A stretch of 50,223 bases of DNA from an uncultured Lachnospiraceae bacterium. GTDB lineage: Bacteria; Bacillota; Clostridia; Lachnospirales; Lachnospiraceae. Each line of letters starts with the position of its first letter. Within the stretch, counting starts at the first letter, position 1. The position numbers and the translations under genes are program-made. Positions 1 to 9,274 of the stretch are shown here, in pieces. The notes beneath the pieces were generated by a model that did no database searches, had not been told where the DNA came from, and was given only the letters and a program-made list of their open reading frames with translations. The DNA lies in the NCBI GenBank assembly GCA_949893755.1, contig CATLCV010000012.1, positions 1-50,223 on the forward strand. Reading direction: 5' to 3'.

Positions 1-308
1 AATTGGATTCTCACATCTCCCAGCATCCCCACCGGGTATGAGCTTTCTCCCTTTACTTCAACCAGCTCCTGCCCCATATACCATTCGAGATTCTCCACCA
101 TCCTGACAAAGTCATTCATCTCAATGCTCAGATTCACAGTCGGCGTAAGATACGGCAGTTCCATATCATAATAGATCAGTGTTCCGCCGCAATTGGAAGA
201 TATGATTGTAAAATCAGTATTTTTTAATCTGGTTCGCTTTCTTTTTTTATATCTGGCCCACTCTCGTTCCTGATACTCATTGATTTTTTCCTCCAGCTTT
301 TTCCGCAT
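1..308 (-). CDS. DUF1919 family protein, partial (C-terminus outside window)
   Basis: About 102 codons are visible and the reading frame is still open at the window edge. After a charged, Lys/Arg-rich N-terminus comes FTIISSNCGGTLIYYDMELP followed by a YLTPTVNLSIEM stretch and a DFVRMVENLEWYM helix; this is the pattern of DUF1919 proteins found in exopolysaccharide clusters, whose activity I do not know. I chose the ATG at 308 because GGGGA lies about 7 nt upstream; an in-frame GTG at 338 has no visible ribosome site. It starts 46 nt after the stop of the GT2 gene on the same strand, so it is probably a late gene of the Pel-like operon. Possible role: modification or decoration of the glycan (inference). 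Confidence 0.7.
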   Translation of the reverse strand, partial: MRKKLEEKINEYQEREWARYKKRKRTRLKNTDFTIISSNCGGTLIYYDMELPYLTPTVNLSIEMNDFVRMVENLEWYMGQELVEVKGESSYPVGMLGDVRIQ

Positions 309-354
309 CTGTCCGTCCCCATCTGCTTTCTGAATCACTCTGTTCTGTAAATAT

Positions 355-1377
355 TTAACTGCTGCTTATGCTTGCGCTCAGTGTCCCAAAGAGCCTTTGC
401 TTCCACACCCACAGCGCCCTGACCGGCGGTATATAGGAACATCCGGCATACAGGAACAGGAACAACAGTCTCGTTCCCCTGGTCAGTCCTCTATATAGCG
501 GATGCTTCATCTCCCTTATCGCCCATCTCTTCACAAATCGGCTGTTTTCTGCATTCTTCGCATTCTTCATCACCAAGTAAGCCGACAGGATATCCCACAT
601 CAATCCATATTCCCACTTCAATGCCCATGCAGAATGCCCTTTTTTATATTCCTGATCCCGGATTTTTTCATAGACTCTCCATTTTTGCCCCATCCCTTTG
701 CGTTCATGTAAATGTGTCGTACTGTCCGAATGCATCCTGTAATAATACCACTGCACATCCACATAAGCCATCCTCACCTGCCTGCAGCACAATTCGTATA
801 AAAACAGCGTATCCTCTCCGCTTCGGATTCTCTCATTGAAACGCTGTGTTCCTATATATTCCCGGCGTATCATCTTCCCGCCGATACAAGACAGTTCTCG
901 TTCAAAGCGGATATGGAACCATTCTTCCGACAGATATTTTTCCGCCGTTTCCCAATTAATCGGACTGCCGCTCTCTCGTTTTTGATATTGTATTTCTTCC
1001 ATCTGCAGTGAGGTTAACCTTACATAACTGCAGAAAATCAGCTCTGCCTGGGATACCTCAGCCTGACAAACCGCTGCTTCGATCAGCGATGGATGTATGG
1101 CATCGTCACTGTCCAGAAAAAACACATATTCACCTGCGGCCGTTTCCAGTCCCAGATTCCTTGCGGATGACACACCTTTATTTTCCTGCCGGTACAGCCT
1201 GATCCGTCCATCTTTTATGCAAAACTGCTCACATACCTCACGGCTTTGATCCGTGGAACCGTCATCTATGATAAGTACCTCCATATTCTGATAGGTCTGA
1301 CGAATCACAGATTGGATACACTGCCGGACATAGGCTTCCGAATTATACACAGGAATGATCACGGAAACCTTGGTCAT
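355..1377 (-). CDS. GT2-family glycosyltransferase
   Basis: A cytoplasmic GT-A fold glycosyltransferase of 340 residues that would move a sugar from a nucleotide-sugar donor to a growing glycan. The N-terminus reads MTKVSVIIPVYNSEAYV, followed by IIDDGSTD (about residues 36-43) and the metal/donor-binding FLDSDDA (DSDD about 89-92), all typical of family GT2. The C-terminal third is Trp/Tyr/Arg-rich with a hydrophobic stretch near the end (LLFLFLYAGCSYIPPV) that may touch the membrane. I prefer the ATG at 1377, which overlaps the stop of the upstream GT4 gene as ATGA (translational coupling); an in-frame ATG at 1398 would add seven residues. Donor and acceptor cannot be read from sequence. 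Its place behind pelFG suggests it decorates the Pel-like polymer or makes a second glycan. Confidence 0.85.
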   Translation of the reverse strand: MTKVSVIIPVYNSEAYVRQCIQSVIRQTYQNMEVLIIDDGSTDQSREVCEQFCIKDGRIRLYRQENKGVSSARNLGLETAAGEYVFFLDSDDAIHPSLIEAAVCQAEVSQAELIFCSYVRLTSLQMEEIQYQKRESGSPINWETAEKYLSEEWFHIRFERELSCIGGKMIRREYIGTQRFNERIRSGEDTLFLYELCCRQVRMAYVDVQWYYYRMHSDSTTHLHERKGMGQKWRVYEKIRDQEYKKGHSAWALKWEYGLMWDILSAYLVMKNAKNAENSRFVKRWAIREMKHPLYRGLTRGTRLLFLFLYAGCSYIPPVRALWVWKQRLFGTLSASISSS

Positions 1378-2456
1378 CTTACCAGTATCCTTTCCCATTC
1401 ATCCAATATGTGCTCCTTTTCAAATCTACGGACTGACTCTGCTGCATGAATGCCCATCTCTCTGCGCAGTTTTGCATCCTTCATAAGCAGCTCCATCCTC
1501 CCTGCAAAGCCTTCTGCATCTCCCGGATCCAGTAAAAATCCGCTTTCCCCGTCAGTTATGACTTCCTTCGGCCCGGTCTTACAGGAATAACAGACAACCG
1601 GAAGCGAGAAGAACATAGCCTCAAGAAGAACCATCGCAAATCCCTCATTTCTGGAAGGGAGCACGAAGAATGCCGCCTTTTTATAGTATTCCTCAATATC
1701 AGATACAGTTCCTATAAAATGGATTCTCTGAAGTCCCGCATCTTTTACCTTTTTTTCCAGCTTTTTTTGATCCATCCCTTCCCCAGCCACTACAACATTC
1801 CACTGTGAATATTTTTCTTCCAGCAGACTCCAGCTGTCGATCAGCAGGTCATATCCCTTCGCCTCCGTAAGCCTTCCTGCTGCAAAAATGAGAGGCGCCT
1901 CTTCCTGCTTTTCGAATACTCCCACATAAGGAACCGGATTATAGATCTGACTAAGCGCACATCGCAAATTTAATTTTTTCTGATAATACCCTTGATCTTC
2001 TTTTGTTAAAACAACCAATTGATCTGAGTATCTCGCCACCATCCTTCTTACAAATACCCTTAATAAATTATTTCTTTCAAAATGATAATAGTAATTAAAA
2101 TTTTCCCAGGAAATCCAGCACATTTGCGGTCTCTGATGCTTCAAAAAAATAGAATAGCAGCCCAGGATAATATCCACATCCACCAGGACATCCGGTTTTT
2201 CTCGCTCAATTAGAGCCATCAGATATTGGAGATTCCCTGTAATCCCTGGCTTCTTTCTTTCCCGCTCTACCCAATAGATTTTAATGTTTTCATTCAGTTC
2301 AAAAAAGGTCCGCCCATTTCCCCACAGGCTAATAACTGCAACCGGATAGCCCCGGTCCAACAGTCCATTCGCAATGACCGACAGAACACGCTCTGTCCCT
2401 CCGGAATGGCTCATATTCCCAATAAAGAATAACAACTTGCTGTGATCTATACCCAA
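1374..2456 (-). CDS. GT4-family glycosyltransferase
   Basis: A 360-residue GT-B fold transferase. The N-terminal Rossmann half begins LLFFIGNMSHSGGTERVLS, with the Gly-rich acceptor loop. The C-terminal half has FAAGRLTEAKGYDLLIDSW and the donor-binding E-x7-E element in RNEGFAMVLLEAM (about residues 269-281), followed by TGPKEVITDGESGFLL. This is characteristic of family GT4. The start is a TTG at 2456, about 10 nt after AGGAG; the next in-frame ATG (residue 15) would cut the first beta strand, so I keep TTG. The gene follows the DUF4832 gene by about 40 nt and overlaps the GT2 gene by 4 nt. Specificity is unknown. Confidence 0.85.
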   Translation of the reverse strand: MGIDHSKLLFFIGNMSHSGGTERVLSVIANGLLDRGYPVAVISLWGNGRTFFELNENIKIYWVERERKKPGITGNLQYLMALIEREKPDVLVDVDIILGCYSIFLKHQRPQMCWISWENFNYYYHFERNNLLRVFVRRMVARYSDQLVVLTKEDQGYYQKKLNLRCALSQIYNPVPYVGVFEKQEEAPLIFAAGRLTEAKGYDLLIDSWSLLEEKYSQWNVVVAGEGMDQKKLEKKVKDAGLQRIHFIGTVSDIEEYYKKAAFFVLPSRNEGFAMVLLEAMFFSLPVVCYSCKTGPKEVITDGESGFLLDPGDAEGFAGRMELLMKDAKLRREMGIHAAESVRRFEKEHILDEWERILVR

Positions 2457-2496
2457 TGCATCTTATCTCCTGTGATTTCTCTGCAGTGAAAAATTC

Positions 2497-3975
2497 TTAC
2501 TGCAGGCTGATTGTTCCGATATGATATCCATACTCTTCTTCCTCTTCCTCATTCGCCAGCTGAATCTCCTTTCCGGTATCCGGATCCTCCATATGGAAAT
2601 ATACTTCATACTCTCCTCTTTGAAGCTCTCCCAATGCAATCTTTGTCTCAGCTGTTTCAGTCAGTTCCGCGTCCTCTCCGCCTGTCAGTTTCTGAATATC
2701 ACATTTCATTTCTATCGGCGGAGACTGACCTTCCTTTTCGCTATACAGGGTCAGCTTGATCTTCGGCTTCTTATACATAGGAGCAAAACCCACATTTTTT
2801 AGTGTAACAGCCACATCAATACCGTTTTTTTCCGCATTCTCCACCAAACTTGCTTCCGTGATCAAAAGGCGATAGCCCAGATGACGCTCTATATAACTAT
2901 AACCGTCCATCCCCTGGAAGCAGTCTTCTCCATTCCAGACAGCTTCCCTCCATTTATTCATAACAGCCAGATCATAATCCTGATTGAGATAAGTGACACG
3001 TCTTACTGCCAGCCCTGACACAGCATTTTCAAAATCATTATAGGGATTATTGTTGATAACCTCTCCGCCGTTTGGCACCGTGCGGAGTAGCTCATTTTGA
3101 AAATCCAGTTCTTCCTCCCTGCTCTGCCGGAATAGCGAATCCGGCTCCAGGAGTTCCTTTGGCCTGTAGGTTCCAAAATCAGTTTCATTTCCCAGCATTC
3201 CGTCATTGAACAGTCCCAGTCTGCCTTCCAACGCTTCCTTCAGCGGTTCTGATTCCATAATGCTACGCCACTGTGCCGGGGTCCGCACTGCGAGATATAT
3301 GGACGAACTGGTTACGGCTTCCAGCTGCCCGGCAAGCCGCTGCAGATCTGCGGAACTGTTATACCGTGTCCCATTCATTTCTCCCCAGTTGCCGGTAAAG
3401 AGTCCCTGTATGATAAAAATCTTTTTTCCATATTTCCTCAGAATTGGTTCCAGTTGCTGCATATGCAATGCAATGATGTCCAGGCTTTCCGGCTCAACCA
3501 ATACATTCTGACCCTCCGCATCATATGCGAACCGAATGATCAATTGTTTGTCCAATGCCTCTAGCTCACAAAGAAGTTTTTCAATATTTGCAAGTCCCTT
3601 TTCCTCAATTGCGCCTTCCCTGTATGCCTGCAGGCAGATCTGAACCAGTGTAATCTCTGTATCTTTATCCTTATAATACTTTTCCTTCACAAGCTGTCGG
3701 TAATCTGTCTCATCCTCCGAAATCCAAAATCGGTACAAACTATAAAATCCACGGTACGGATTCCGCAGCTCCCGGGAGGATTCAGTAAACGGATAACTCT
3801 CCACATAAATCTTCATCCTCATGTTCTTCCATATCAAAACACAGACGAAAAGTGCAACCACCGTAAGTATATAACGTAAAACATACAGCCAGCTCTTCAT
3901 ACGCCGCAGAATACTGCCGCTTGTTTTTCTATAACCGGCAGCTCTGTTTCTACCTTTCTTCTGACTATCTACCAT
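2497..3975 (-). CDS. DUF4874/DUF4832 protein, predicted membrane-anchored glycosidase-like barrel
   Basis: 492 residues from the ATG at 3975, which overlaps the end of the upstream membrane-protein gene by 11 nt and has GGGGA shortly upstream. A basic N-terminus and one membrane segment (YVLRYILTVVALFVCVLIW) put the rest outside the cell. The exported part shows the NPYRGFYSLYRFW opening of DUF4874, IIRFAYDAEG, the FTGNWGEMNG strand-end with a Glu in catalytic-looking context, and LAVRTPAQWR. The C-terminal ~120 residues (VAVTLKNVGFAPMYKKPKIKL) form the beta-sandwich DUF4832 domain. These families are thought to be TIM-barrel hydrolase-like; activity is unproven. Because the DUF2194 protein of this operon shows no obvious hydrolase domain, this gene could supply the glycan-cutting role that PelA has in Gram-negatives (inference). 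Confidence 0.75.
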   Translation of the reverse strand: MVDSQKKGRNRAAGYRKTSGSILRRMKSWLYVLRYILTVVALFVCVLIWKNMRMKIYVESYPFTESSRELRNPYRGFYSLYRFWISEDETDYRQLVKEKYYKDKDTEITLVQICLQAYREGAIEEKGLANIEKLLCELEALDKQLIIRFAYDAEGQNVLVEPESLDIIALHMQQLEPILRKYGKKIFIIQGLFTGNWGEMNGTRYNSSADLQRLAGQLEAVTSSSIYLAVRTPAQWRSIMESEPLKEALEGRLGLFNDGMLGNETDFGTYRPKELLEPDSLFRQSREEELDFQNELLRTVPNGGEVINNNPYNDFENAVSGLAVRRVTYLNQDYDLAVMNKWREAVWNGEDCFQGMDGYSYIERHLGYRLLITEASLVENAEKNGIDVAVTLKNVGFAPMYKKPKIKLTLYSEKEGQSPPIEMKCDIQKLTGGEDAELTETAETKIALGELQRGEYEVYFHMEDPDTGKEIQLANEEEEEEYGYHIGTISLQ

Positions 3976-6280
3976 CCTGTCCAATCCCCAGATTATATAG
4001 TGTTCCCGTATTCTGTCTGAAATAGTAACAGACAAAATCGTCATCCTCATAATAGACCTTCATGGCCTGCGGATACGTTTCTGCAAACCGCTGGCAACAT
4101 TCATATGCCTTTGACTCCAGAATTGTACGATTTTCAAGCTGTTTATAAGAAAACCACTCATTCTCCGATTCTACGATATCACTTTGTGCCGCATCCTCAG
4201 AGATTTCTGAGGCCTTTATTTCCGGAGCCTGGCTGGCACCGCTGTCCGGGAATTTTTTGGAATATTTCTTCCAATATATTTCAGAATACTTCTCTTCTCC
4301 CATCCAGAACGGCCCTTCAAAAAAGTGAGCCTGTGCATAGAGAAGCGGCTTCTTCTCCACATAGATAAACACATATTCTGACGGAAGTGTATATTCTGTG
4401 TCAGAACATTTTTCAACAAACATCTGAAGCTCCTCATGCCACCCATAAAGATTGACCGGATACAGTTCATCCGTAGGCGCTACGATTGTATAACTGTACT
4501 GCGGGAATTCCTCTATAATAGAATTTGTCACTTCCACAGCGGAATTATACCGCGATAACTCATAAAATAAAAATCCCCGATAATTTCCCGTCAGTATGGC
4601 AAACACATAAATTCCTGCCGTTAAGAGGACAGACGTCCGCCCAAGAACAGGTTCTTTGAAAAAACGTGTCAGCCAGGAAAGGAGCATATCCGCAGGCATG
4701 ACCATAACGGCAAGTATCATCATACGCCCCGCCGAACAAAAACGAGAATCCGAGATCAGATCTGGATAGCCCATGTAAGGTGCTGCAAACAGCAGCATAA
4801 ATATAAATGTAAACAAGATGACCGGCGGATATCCACAGCAGAAACGGTATAGGCATCTGTCCTTCCTGTGTCCTGCAAACAAACACATCACAATCATAAT
4901 TCCTGTCAATGCCAGAATCCATCCTGAACGAATATCGCCATAAAGTGTCTTGTAGCCTTTCCTGTATATTCCGTTGATTATTTTTTCAATAGAACTGATC
5001 CCCTTCTCTGCTGCTTCTTTCCATTGGCTCAGCCCAATCCCCTTGTACTGTACATCCGTGCCTTCTTCATCATCAGCTTCTATCGGATCCTTTTCTTCCA
5101 CCTGCCATTGCCTGGCCTGCTCCCCATCCATTGCGTCCATAGCCCACTGGATCGAGTAGTTAAAGGGAATTCCGGAAGCCAGCGCTCCTGCCATAGGCGT
5201 AATTGCAATCACACATCCGCAGGCCACGCTGAGCGACAGCGGAAGCAGGTAGTTCCGGCTGAATATTTTTTTCAGTGCGAACAGAGCGAAGGAAACACAA
5301 AGGATAAATGCCATGATCGTCACGTAAAAATGGATGGCGATCGAAGCTGAAAGAGACATCATAAATAAAAACAGATTTTCGTCCCAATAAAATTTTGATG
5401 TCTTTCCTTTTCTGGTAAAGTTGGCAGCTTCCCTTAAGTAGCGAATAAGATACAAAGCACATAAAAACTGTGTATGCAGACCGAATTCCAATGGGAGTGT
5501 AATCTGCAGACGAAACATACTGTAGACGTAATCCGCGCTGACTACATCTACAGTCAGAAACAGCATCAATACAAACACCGGCGAATACCGCCAGTGAAAC
5601 ACTTCTCTCAGGAGAAGATACACAGACACCAGAAATACTGTCACATGGATTCCCTGCAGGAATAGCAAAATACTGTAGACCCGGATACCAAAGAGCATGC
5701 TCATAGTATAGATAAAGCAGTGCATTGCTTCCGGATAGACCCCATCCGAAAAAATATTGCCCTGAGTCAATCCATAGATCCATTCATGGTGTGCATACAA
5801 ATCTCCCCATCCGTAAGAATGGATCTGGAATGCCCCGTAGGAAAAATACGCCATTCCGAACATAAGAACAGCCGCAAGAACACCGTTCTTATATACAAAA
5901 GGGCTGATTTTCCTCCCGATTTCCCATAACCGTTCTTTAATCCTGAGCCGAATATGCCGCAGACGGTATCTCTTTTTTTCTATCCCCGAAAAGCGGATGC
6001 CGGAACGCAAAAAAAATACCAGTTTTTTTACACACACACAAATGAATATACCATAAAACAAAAGAACTACAGTCCACCGGTTCAATACGTGAAAGAGCCC
6101 AAGCATCAGAACAACCGTATTGACAATCACAACCTGCACTGTGACGCAGAAGCTGAAACGATATGTCCTTGTTTTACCCTTCAGATACCCTCCGAACACA
6201 ACAGAGGGCCAGAGATACATCAGAAACAGGTATCCACAGAATACTTTTCCGTATTGTATGATCCAATACACCGTATCCAT
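3965..6280 (-). CDS. Large polytopic membrane protein, GT-C-like
   Basis: 771 residues with roughly a dozen hydrophobic segments, beginning GKVFCGYLFLMYLWPSVVFG. Between early helices is a conserved-looking loop (GWGDLYAHHEWIYGLTQGN, then GVYPEAMHCFIY): an acidic/His pair and YP motif of the kind seen in first extracytoplasmic loops of GT-C-type membrane glycosyltransferases. A long C-terminal soluble part (about 200 residues) has TIVAPTDELYPVNLYGWHEE. It starts 18 nt after pelG and overlaps the next gene, so it is cotranscribed with the Pel genes. It may transfer a lipid-linked sugar or help assemble or export the polymer. I cannot name a family with certainty; it is not part of the minimal Pel set. 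Confidence 0.65.
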   Translation of the reverse strand: MDTVYWIIQYGKVFCGYLFLMYLWPSVVFGGYLKGKTRTYRFSFCVTVQVVIVNTVVLMLGLFHVLNRWTVVLLFYGIFICVCVKKLVFFLRSGIRFSGIEKKRYRLRHIRLRIKERLWEIGRKISPFVYKNGVLAAVLMFGMAYFSYGAFQIHSYGWGDLYAHHEWIYGLTQGNIFSDGVYPEAMHCFIYTMSMLFGIRVYSILLFLQGIHVTVFLVSVYLLLREVFHWRYSPVFVLMLFLTVDVVSADYVYSMFRLQITLPLEFGLHTQFLCALYLIRYLREAANFTRKGKTSKFYWDENLFLFMMSLSASIAIHFYVTIMAFILCVSFALFALKKIFSRNYLLPLSLSVACGCVIAITPMAGALASGIPFNYSIQWAMDAMDGEQARQWQVEEKDPIEADDEEGTDVQYKGIGLSQWKEAAEKGISSIEKIINGIYRKGYKTLYGDIRSGWILALTGIMIVMCLFAGHRKDRCLYRFCCGYPPVILFTFIFMLLFAAPYMGYPDLISDSRFCSAGRMMILAVMVMPADMLLSWLTRFFKEPVLGRTSVLLTAGIYVFAILTGNYRGFLFYELSRYNSAVEVTNSIIEEFPQYSYTIVAPTDELYPVNLYGWHEELQMFVEKCSDTEYTLPSEYVFIYVEKKPLLYAQAHFFEGPFWMGEEKYSEIYWKKYSKKFPDSGASQAPEIKASEISEDAAQSDIVESENEWFSYKQLENRTILESKAYECCQRFAETYPQAMKVYYEDDDFVCYYFRQNTGTLYNLGIGQDGR

Positions 6281-6298
6281 ATCTCTGCCCCCTTCTCA

Positions 6299-7780
6299 TC
6301 ATCTTATGTTTCCGGATCTTTTATGTTCCTTATTCTCTTCTGTTTGGAGCCGATATACCAGTCCCGAAGGTCTTGGAGCAAATTCCTGTTTTAGAAGCAT
6401 CCCCTGACAGAATATATGGGTATCCAGATGCCGCTCAACCCAGCGCAGGCGAATGTAAGCTACCGTCCATCCGGTAAAGGAGCCCAATACAACACCCATC
6501 CCATACCAGATCTCTGTAAGCTGCATGGAAAATAAGCTACACATAAAGGTTACTCCGCAAAAGCTCAGTGTCGTCAGGATTGCTCCTGTCAGATCATTGT
6601 AGTAATAAAGAAACAGGATTGCCGCATACATCAAAAACAGGATAAAATATCCTGCTGCCAGACAGGGATAAATCTGCATAACCGACCCTGCAAACCCAAA
6701 CTGCGGCAGTACCACGATACACAGTAAATAGATTACTACGGATATAATAAACTGTACACGCATCAGATTCATCAGTTCGCTTCCCAGCTGACGGAACATC
6801 CGCCGCTTGGCGCTCTCAATATCACTTTTCTTTCCGCCGATCACGGCCTCTGAATAGATCTTATATTTCTCGTGGAAATGCATTTCCACATGGGTAATAA
6901 AGATCACGGTTGCTGAGATATTCGTAAACATGGCGAGACAAGTCGCCATATCATAAGGCTGGTTGCATACAAAGCTCTTTACGACTACCATCCTTGATTC
7001 TGATGTCCAGAAGACAAAATTGTGAATATAAAGCCCCAGGATATAGAAAAAATTCGTCACTACCAGCGGCCACCATTTCACAAAATATTTTAGCACAGGC
7101 AGAAACCGATTGCTGTTTCTGGCAAAATATCTCTTCACAGCCGCAAATTCCAGGATCCCGATCAATAAGAAGCCTGATGTCAGTGCGAACAGCATGCTGT
7201 AGGCCGTATTCCATCCGCATCGGTATTTCAGTACCCATGCAAGGATAAATGCTCCTGCCATACCGATCAGGAAGAAAATAGAGATTCTTTCATAGTCCTT
7301 ACAGATGGACAAATATACCATAGAATAAAATACCAGTATCATGGAAATATAGGCACAGAATCCGGTAAATACATAGTAGACCTCTACCCCGCCCACAAAA
7401 TGCTCCCAAAGACAAAACGGAATACCAATCAGACAGCCAAGGATCATTGTCATCAGCAGCCCGATATAATAGCATGGCAGAATATCTTCATACCGCTCCG
7501 CATAAATGGCGTCCTGCATATATTTGGACAACACGGCATTGAACGGAGCTACAACCAGCAATGCGAAAATAAACGTATACAGTATTGTACAGGAAAACAG
7601 TTCCCGAGTCAGATATGCTTCCTCGTTAAAGCCTAATTTCCAGCCGATCAGCAGGATATTCGCAATGATCACAATCATAGGGGCGATCGTGATCACAACG
7701 CTGTACACAAATCCTACCAGGTCTGCCGCTATAGATTTCTTTTCAAATATTCGATTCAGCTTTACTCCTACACCAGCCAT
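6299..7780 (-). CDS. pelG: PelG-like exopolysaccharide membrane transporter
   Basis: 493 residues with about 12 membrane segments. The start MAGVGVKLNRIFEKKS is the typical PelG opening, followed by VVITIAPMIVIIANILLIGW. PelG is a MATE/MVF-flippase-like protein that works with PelD, PelE and PelF in the synthase complex that polymerises and exports Pel (a GalNAc/GlcNAc-rich polymer in Pseudomonas). The ATG at 7780 has GGGAGG 8 nt upstream and lies 2 nt after the stop of pelF, a spacing that implies coupled translation. The adjacency of PelF and PelG in this order is the strongest evidence that the cluster is Pel-type. Confidence 0.9.
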   Translation of the reverse strand: MAGVGVKLNRIFEKKSIAADLVGFVYSVVITIAPMIVIIANILLIGWKLGFNEEAYLTRELFSCTILYTFIFALLVVAPFNAVLSKYMQDAIYAERYEDILPCYYIGLLMTMILGCLIGIPFCLWEHFVGGVEVYYVFTGFCAYISMILVFYSMVYLSICKDYERISIFFLIGMAGAFILAWVLKYRCGWNTAYSMLFALTSGFLLIGILEFAAVKRYFARNSNRFLPVLKYFVKWWPLVVTNFFYILGLYIHNFVFWTSESRMVVVKSFVCNQPYDMATCLAMFTNISATVIFITHVEMHFHEKYKIYSEAVIGGKKSDIESAKRRMFRQLGSELMNLMRVQFIISVVIYLLCIVVLPQFGFAGSVMQIYPCLAAGYFILFLMYAAILFLYYYNDLTGAILTTLSFCGVTFMCSLFSMQLTEIWYGMGVVLGSFTGWTVAYIRLRWVERHLDTHIFCQGMLLKQEFAPRPSGLVYRLQTEENKEHKRSGNIR

Positions 7781-7782
7781 CC

Positions 7783-9270
7783 CTAATTCCTCCCGCTGTC
7801 TGCATCCGGCTGCGGTTTCTCTTCTGCTGCCTTCTGCTTCTCTTCTTCCCAGGCAAGCTGCATACTTTCCGCAAAGTCCCTATATATTTTTTTGTAGGCA
7901 TTCTGCAGATGTGAAAGCTGATAGCGAGACAAGACTCTTTGATATCCGTTCTTTCCCATCTGAATGCGCATATCTTCATTCCTTGCGAGTGCAGTCATGG
8001 CGTATGCGATTTCCTCCACGTTCATGATCCGTGTAACCATTCCTGCTGCACCGTAATCATCATATTCTCCAAGAACCAGCCCCCGACAGTTTCCTACATT
8101 GGTCGCGATCACTGGTTTCTGGGCCGCGAAGCTTTCCAGGATGACAAGTGGCTGTCCCTCACTGATGCTGGTCAAAACCGTCATATCCATCCGGCCGTAA
8201 TACTCCCGTACATTGACATTGCCTGTAAACTCAACATCCGGAATCCCCATCGTCCTGACCAGGCCAAAGCATTCTTCCGCATACTCTGCGTCTTCCTCCC
8301 AAGATCCCATAATCCACAGCTTCAAGGACGGTTCTCTTTCCTTTGCAAATCCAAACGCCTGGAGCAAAGTCATGACATCCTTTACCGGAGTCACCCGCAG
8401 TACGGCGCCAATATTGATCTTTCCCTGATCCTCTTCTGTCTTTCCCGGAAGATTCTGAAAATCCTCTACCCGGATTCCATTCGGCACGATCATCGTCTTT
8501 TCGATGGGACAGCCCAGCTCTACCTGAAGTTCTCTTGCGTGTTCATACAGGCTGGTCACCATATCCGCCCTTTCATATGCAAGGCTGGACATCTTGTAGA
8601 ACTGTTCGATCCAGATATTCTGATAGATATCCTTGACCCATTTTGCCATGATCAGCTCTTCTTCCCGTTCACGGGTATAGATCCCATGCTCGGATATGAG
8701 CATACGACCACCATGGAAATATTTTGCCATACTTCCCAGCACGCCTGCATAACCTGTGCAGATGCAATGATACAAATCTGCCTTTGGAAGCTCTGCCTGG
8801 AGCACTGTGAACAACGGCAGGTATATGGAACGCATCATCCATAGGAAATCCGTAAATACAACCTGACTGTAATTCAATTGATAAAATTCCGTCACTGCGT
8901 CCAGAAAATCCCTTCCCATCAGCATACCGTTCAAAGACACCTGGTGTTTTCGGAAATAATCAAACAGTACTTCCCACTCGATCTTCTGGCCAAGCAGGAG
9001 ACTTCGCAAAGCCTGGTATTCCTTTTTATTCATCCGGTGCTTCCGCATCCTTTTCCTGCCCCAGTCAGAATCATTGAGATATACCTCATGTACCTCTGTC
9101 ACATTTGGAGGCAGTTCATATACATACTTCCCACGCAGCGAACGGTCTGCCACAATAGTCTGGATCACAAATTCCTGCTTTGGAAAAGAACAGATCATGC
9201 TGTGTATCCAACTGGATACACCTCCCACCACATAGGGATAACATCCTTCCGCTATTATACAGATTCTCAT
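7783..9270 (-). CDS. pelF: PelF-like GT4 glycosyltransferase
   Basis: 495 residues. The N-terminus MRICIIAEGCYPYVVGGVSS is the DUF3492 signature of PelF. The N-terminal domain runs to about residue 270. The C-terminal GT4 domain includes NIGAVLRVTPVKDVMTLLQA and the donor-binding E-x7-E in SEGQPLVILE (about 370-379), followed by KPVIATNVGNCRGLV. PelF is the cytosolic Pel polymerase, using UDP-GalNAc/UDP-GlcNAc in characterised systems; donor use here is inferred. The tail is charged and probably disordered (EEEKQKAAEEKPQPDADSG). It begins 4 nt after the DUF2194 gene and is followed at once by pelG. Confidence 0.92.
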   Translation of the reverse strand: MRICIIAEGCYPYVVGGVSSWIHSMICSFPKQEFVIQTIVADRSLRGKYVYELPPNVTEVHEVYLNDSDWGRKRMRKHRMNKKEYQALRSLLLGQKIEWEVLFDYFRKHQVSLNGMLMGRDFLDAVTEFYQLNYSQVVFTDFLWMMRSIYLPLFTVLQAELPKADLYHCICTGYAGVLGSMAKYFHGGRMLISEHGIYTREREEELIMAKWVKDIYQNIWIEQFYKMSSLAYERADMVTSLYEHARELQVELGCPIEKTMIVPNGIRVEDFQNLPGKTEEDQGKINIGAVLRVTPVKDVMTLLQAFGFAKEREPSLKLWIMGSWEEDAEYAEECFGLVRTMGIPDVEFTGNVNVREYYGRMDMTVLTSISEGQPLVILESFAAQKPVIATNVGNCRGLVLGEYDDYGAAGMVTRIMNVEEIAYAMTALARNEDMRIQMGKNGYQRVLSRYQLSHLQNAYKKIYRDFAESMQLAWEEEKQKAAEEKPQPDADSGRN

Positions 9271-9274
9271 CTTC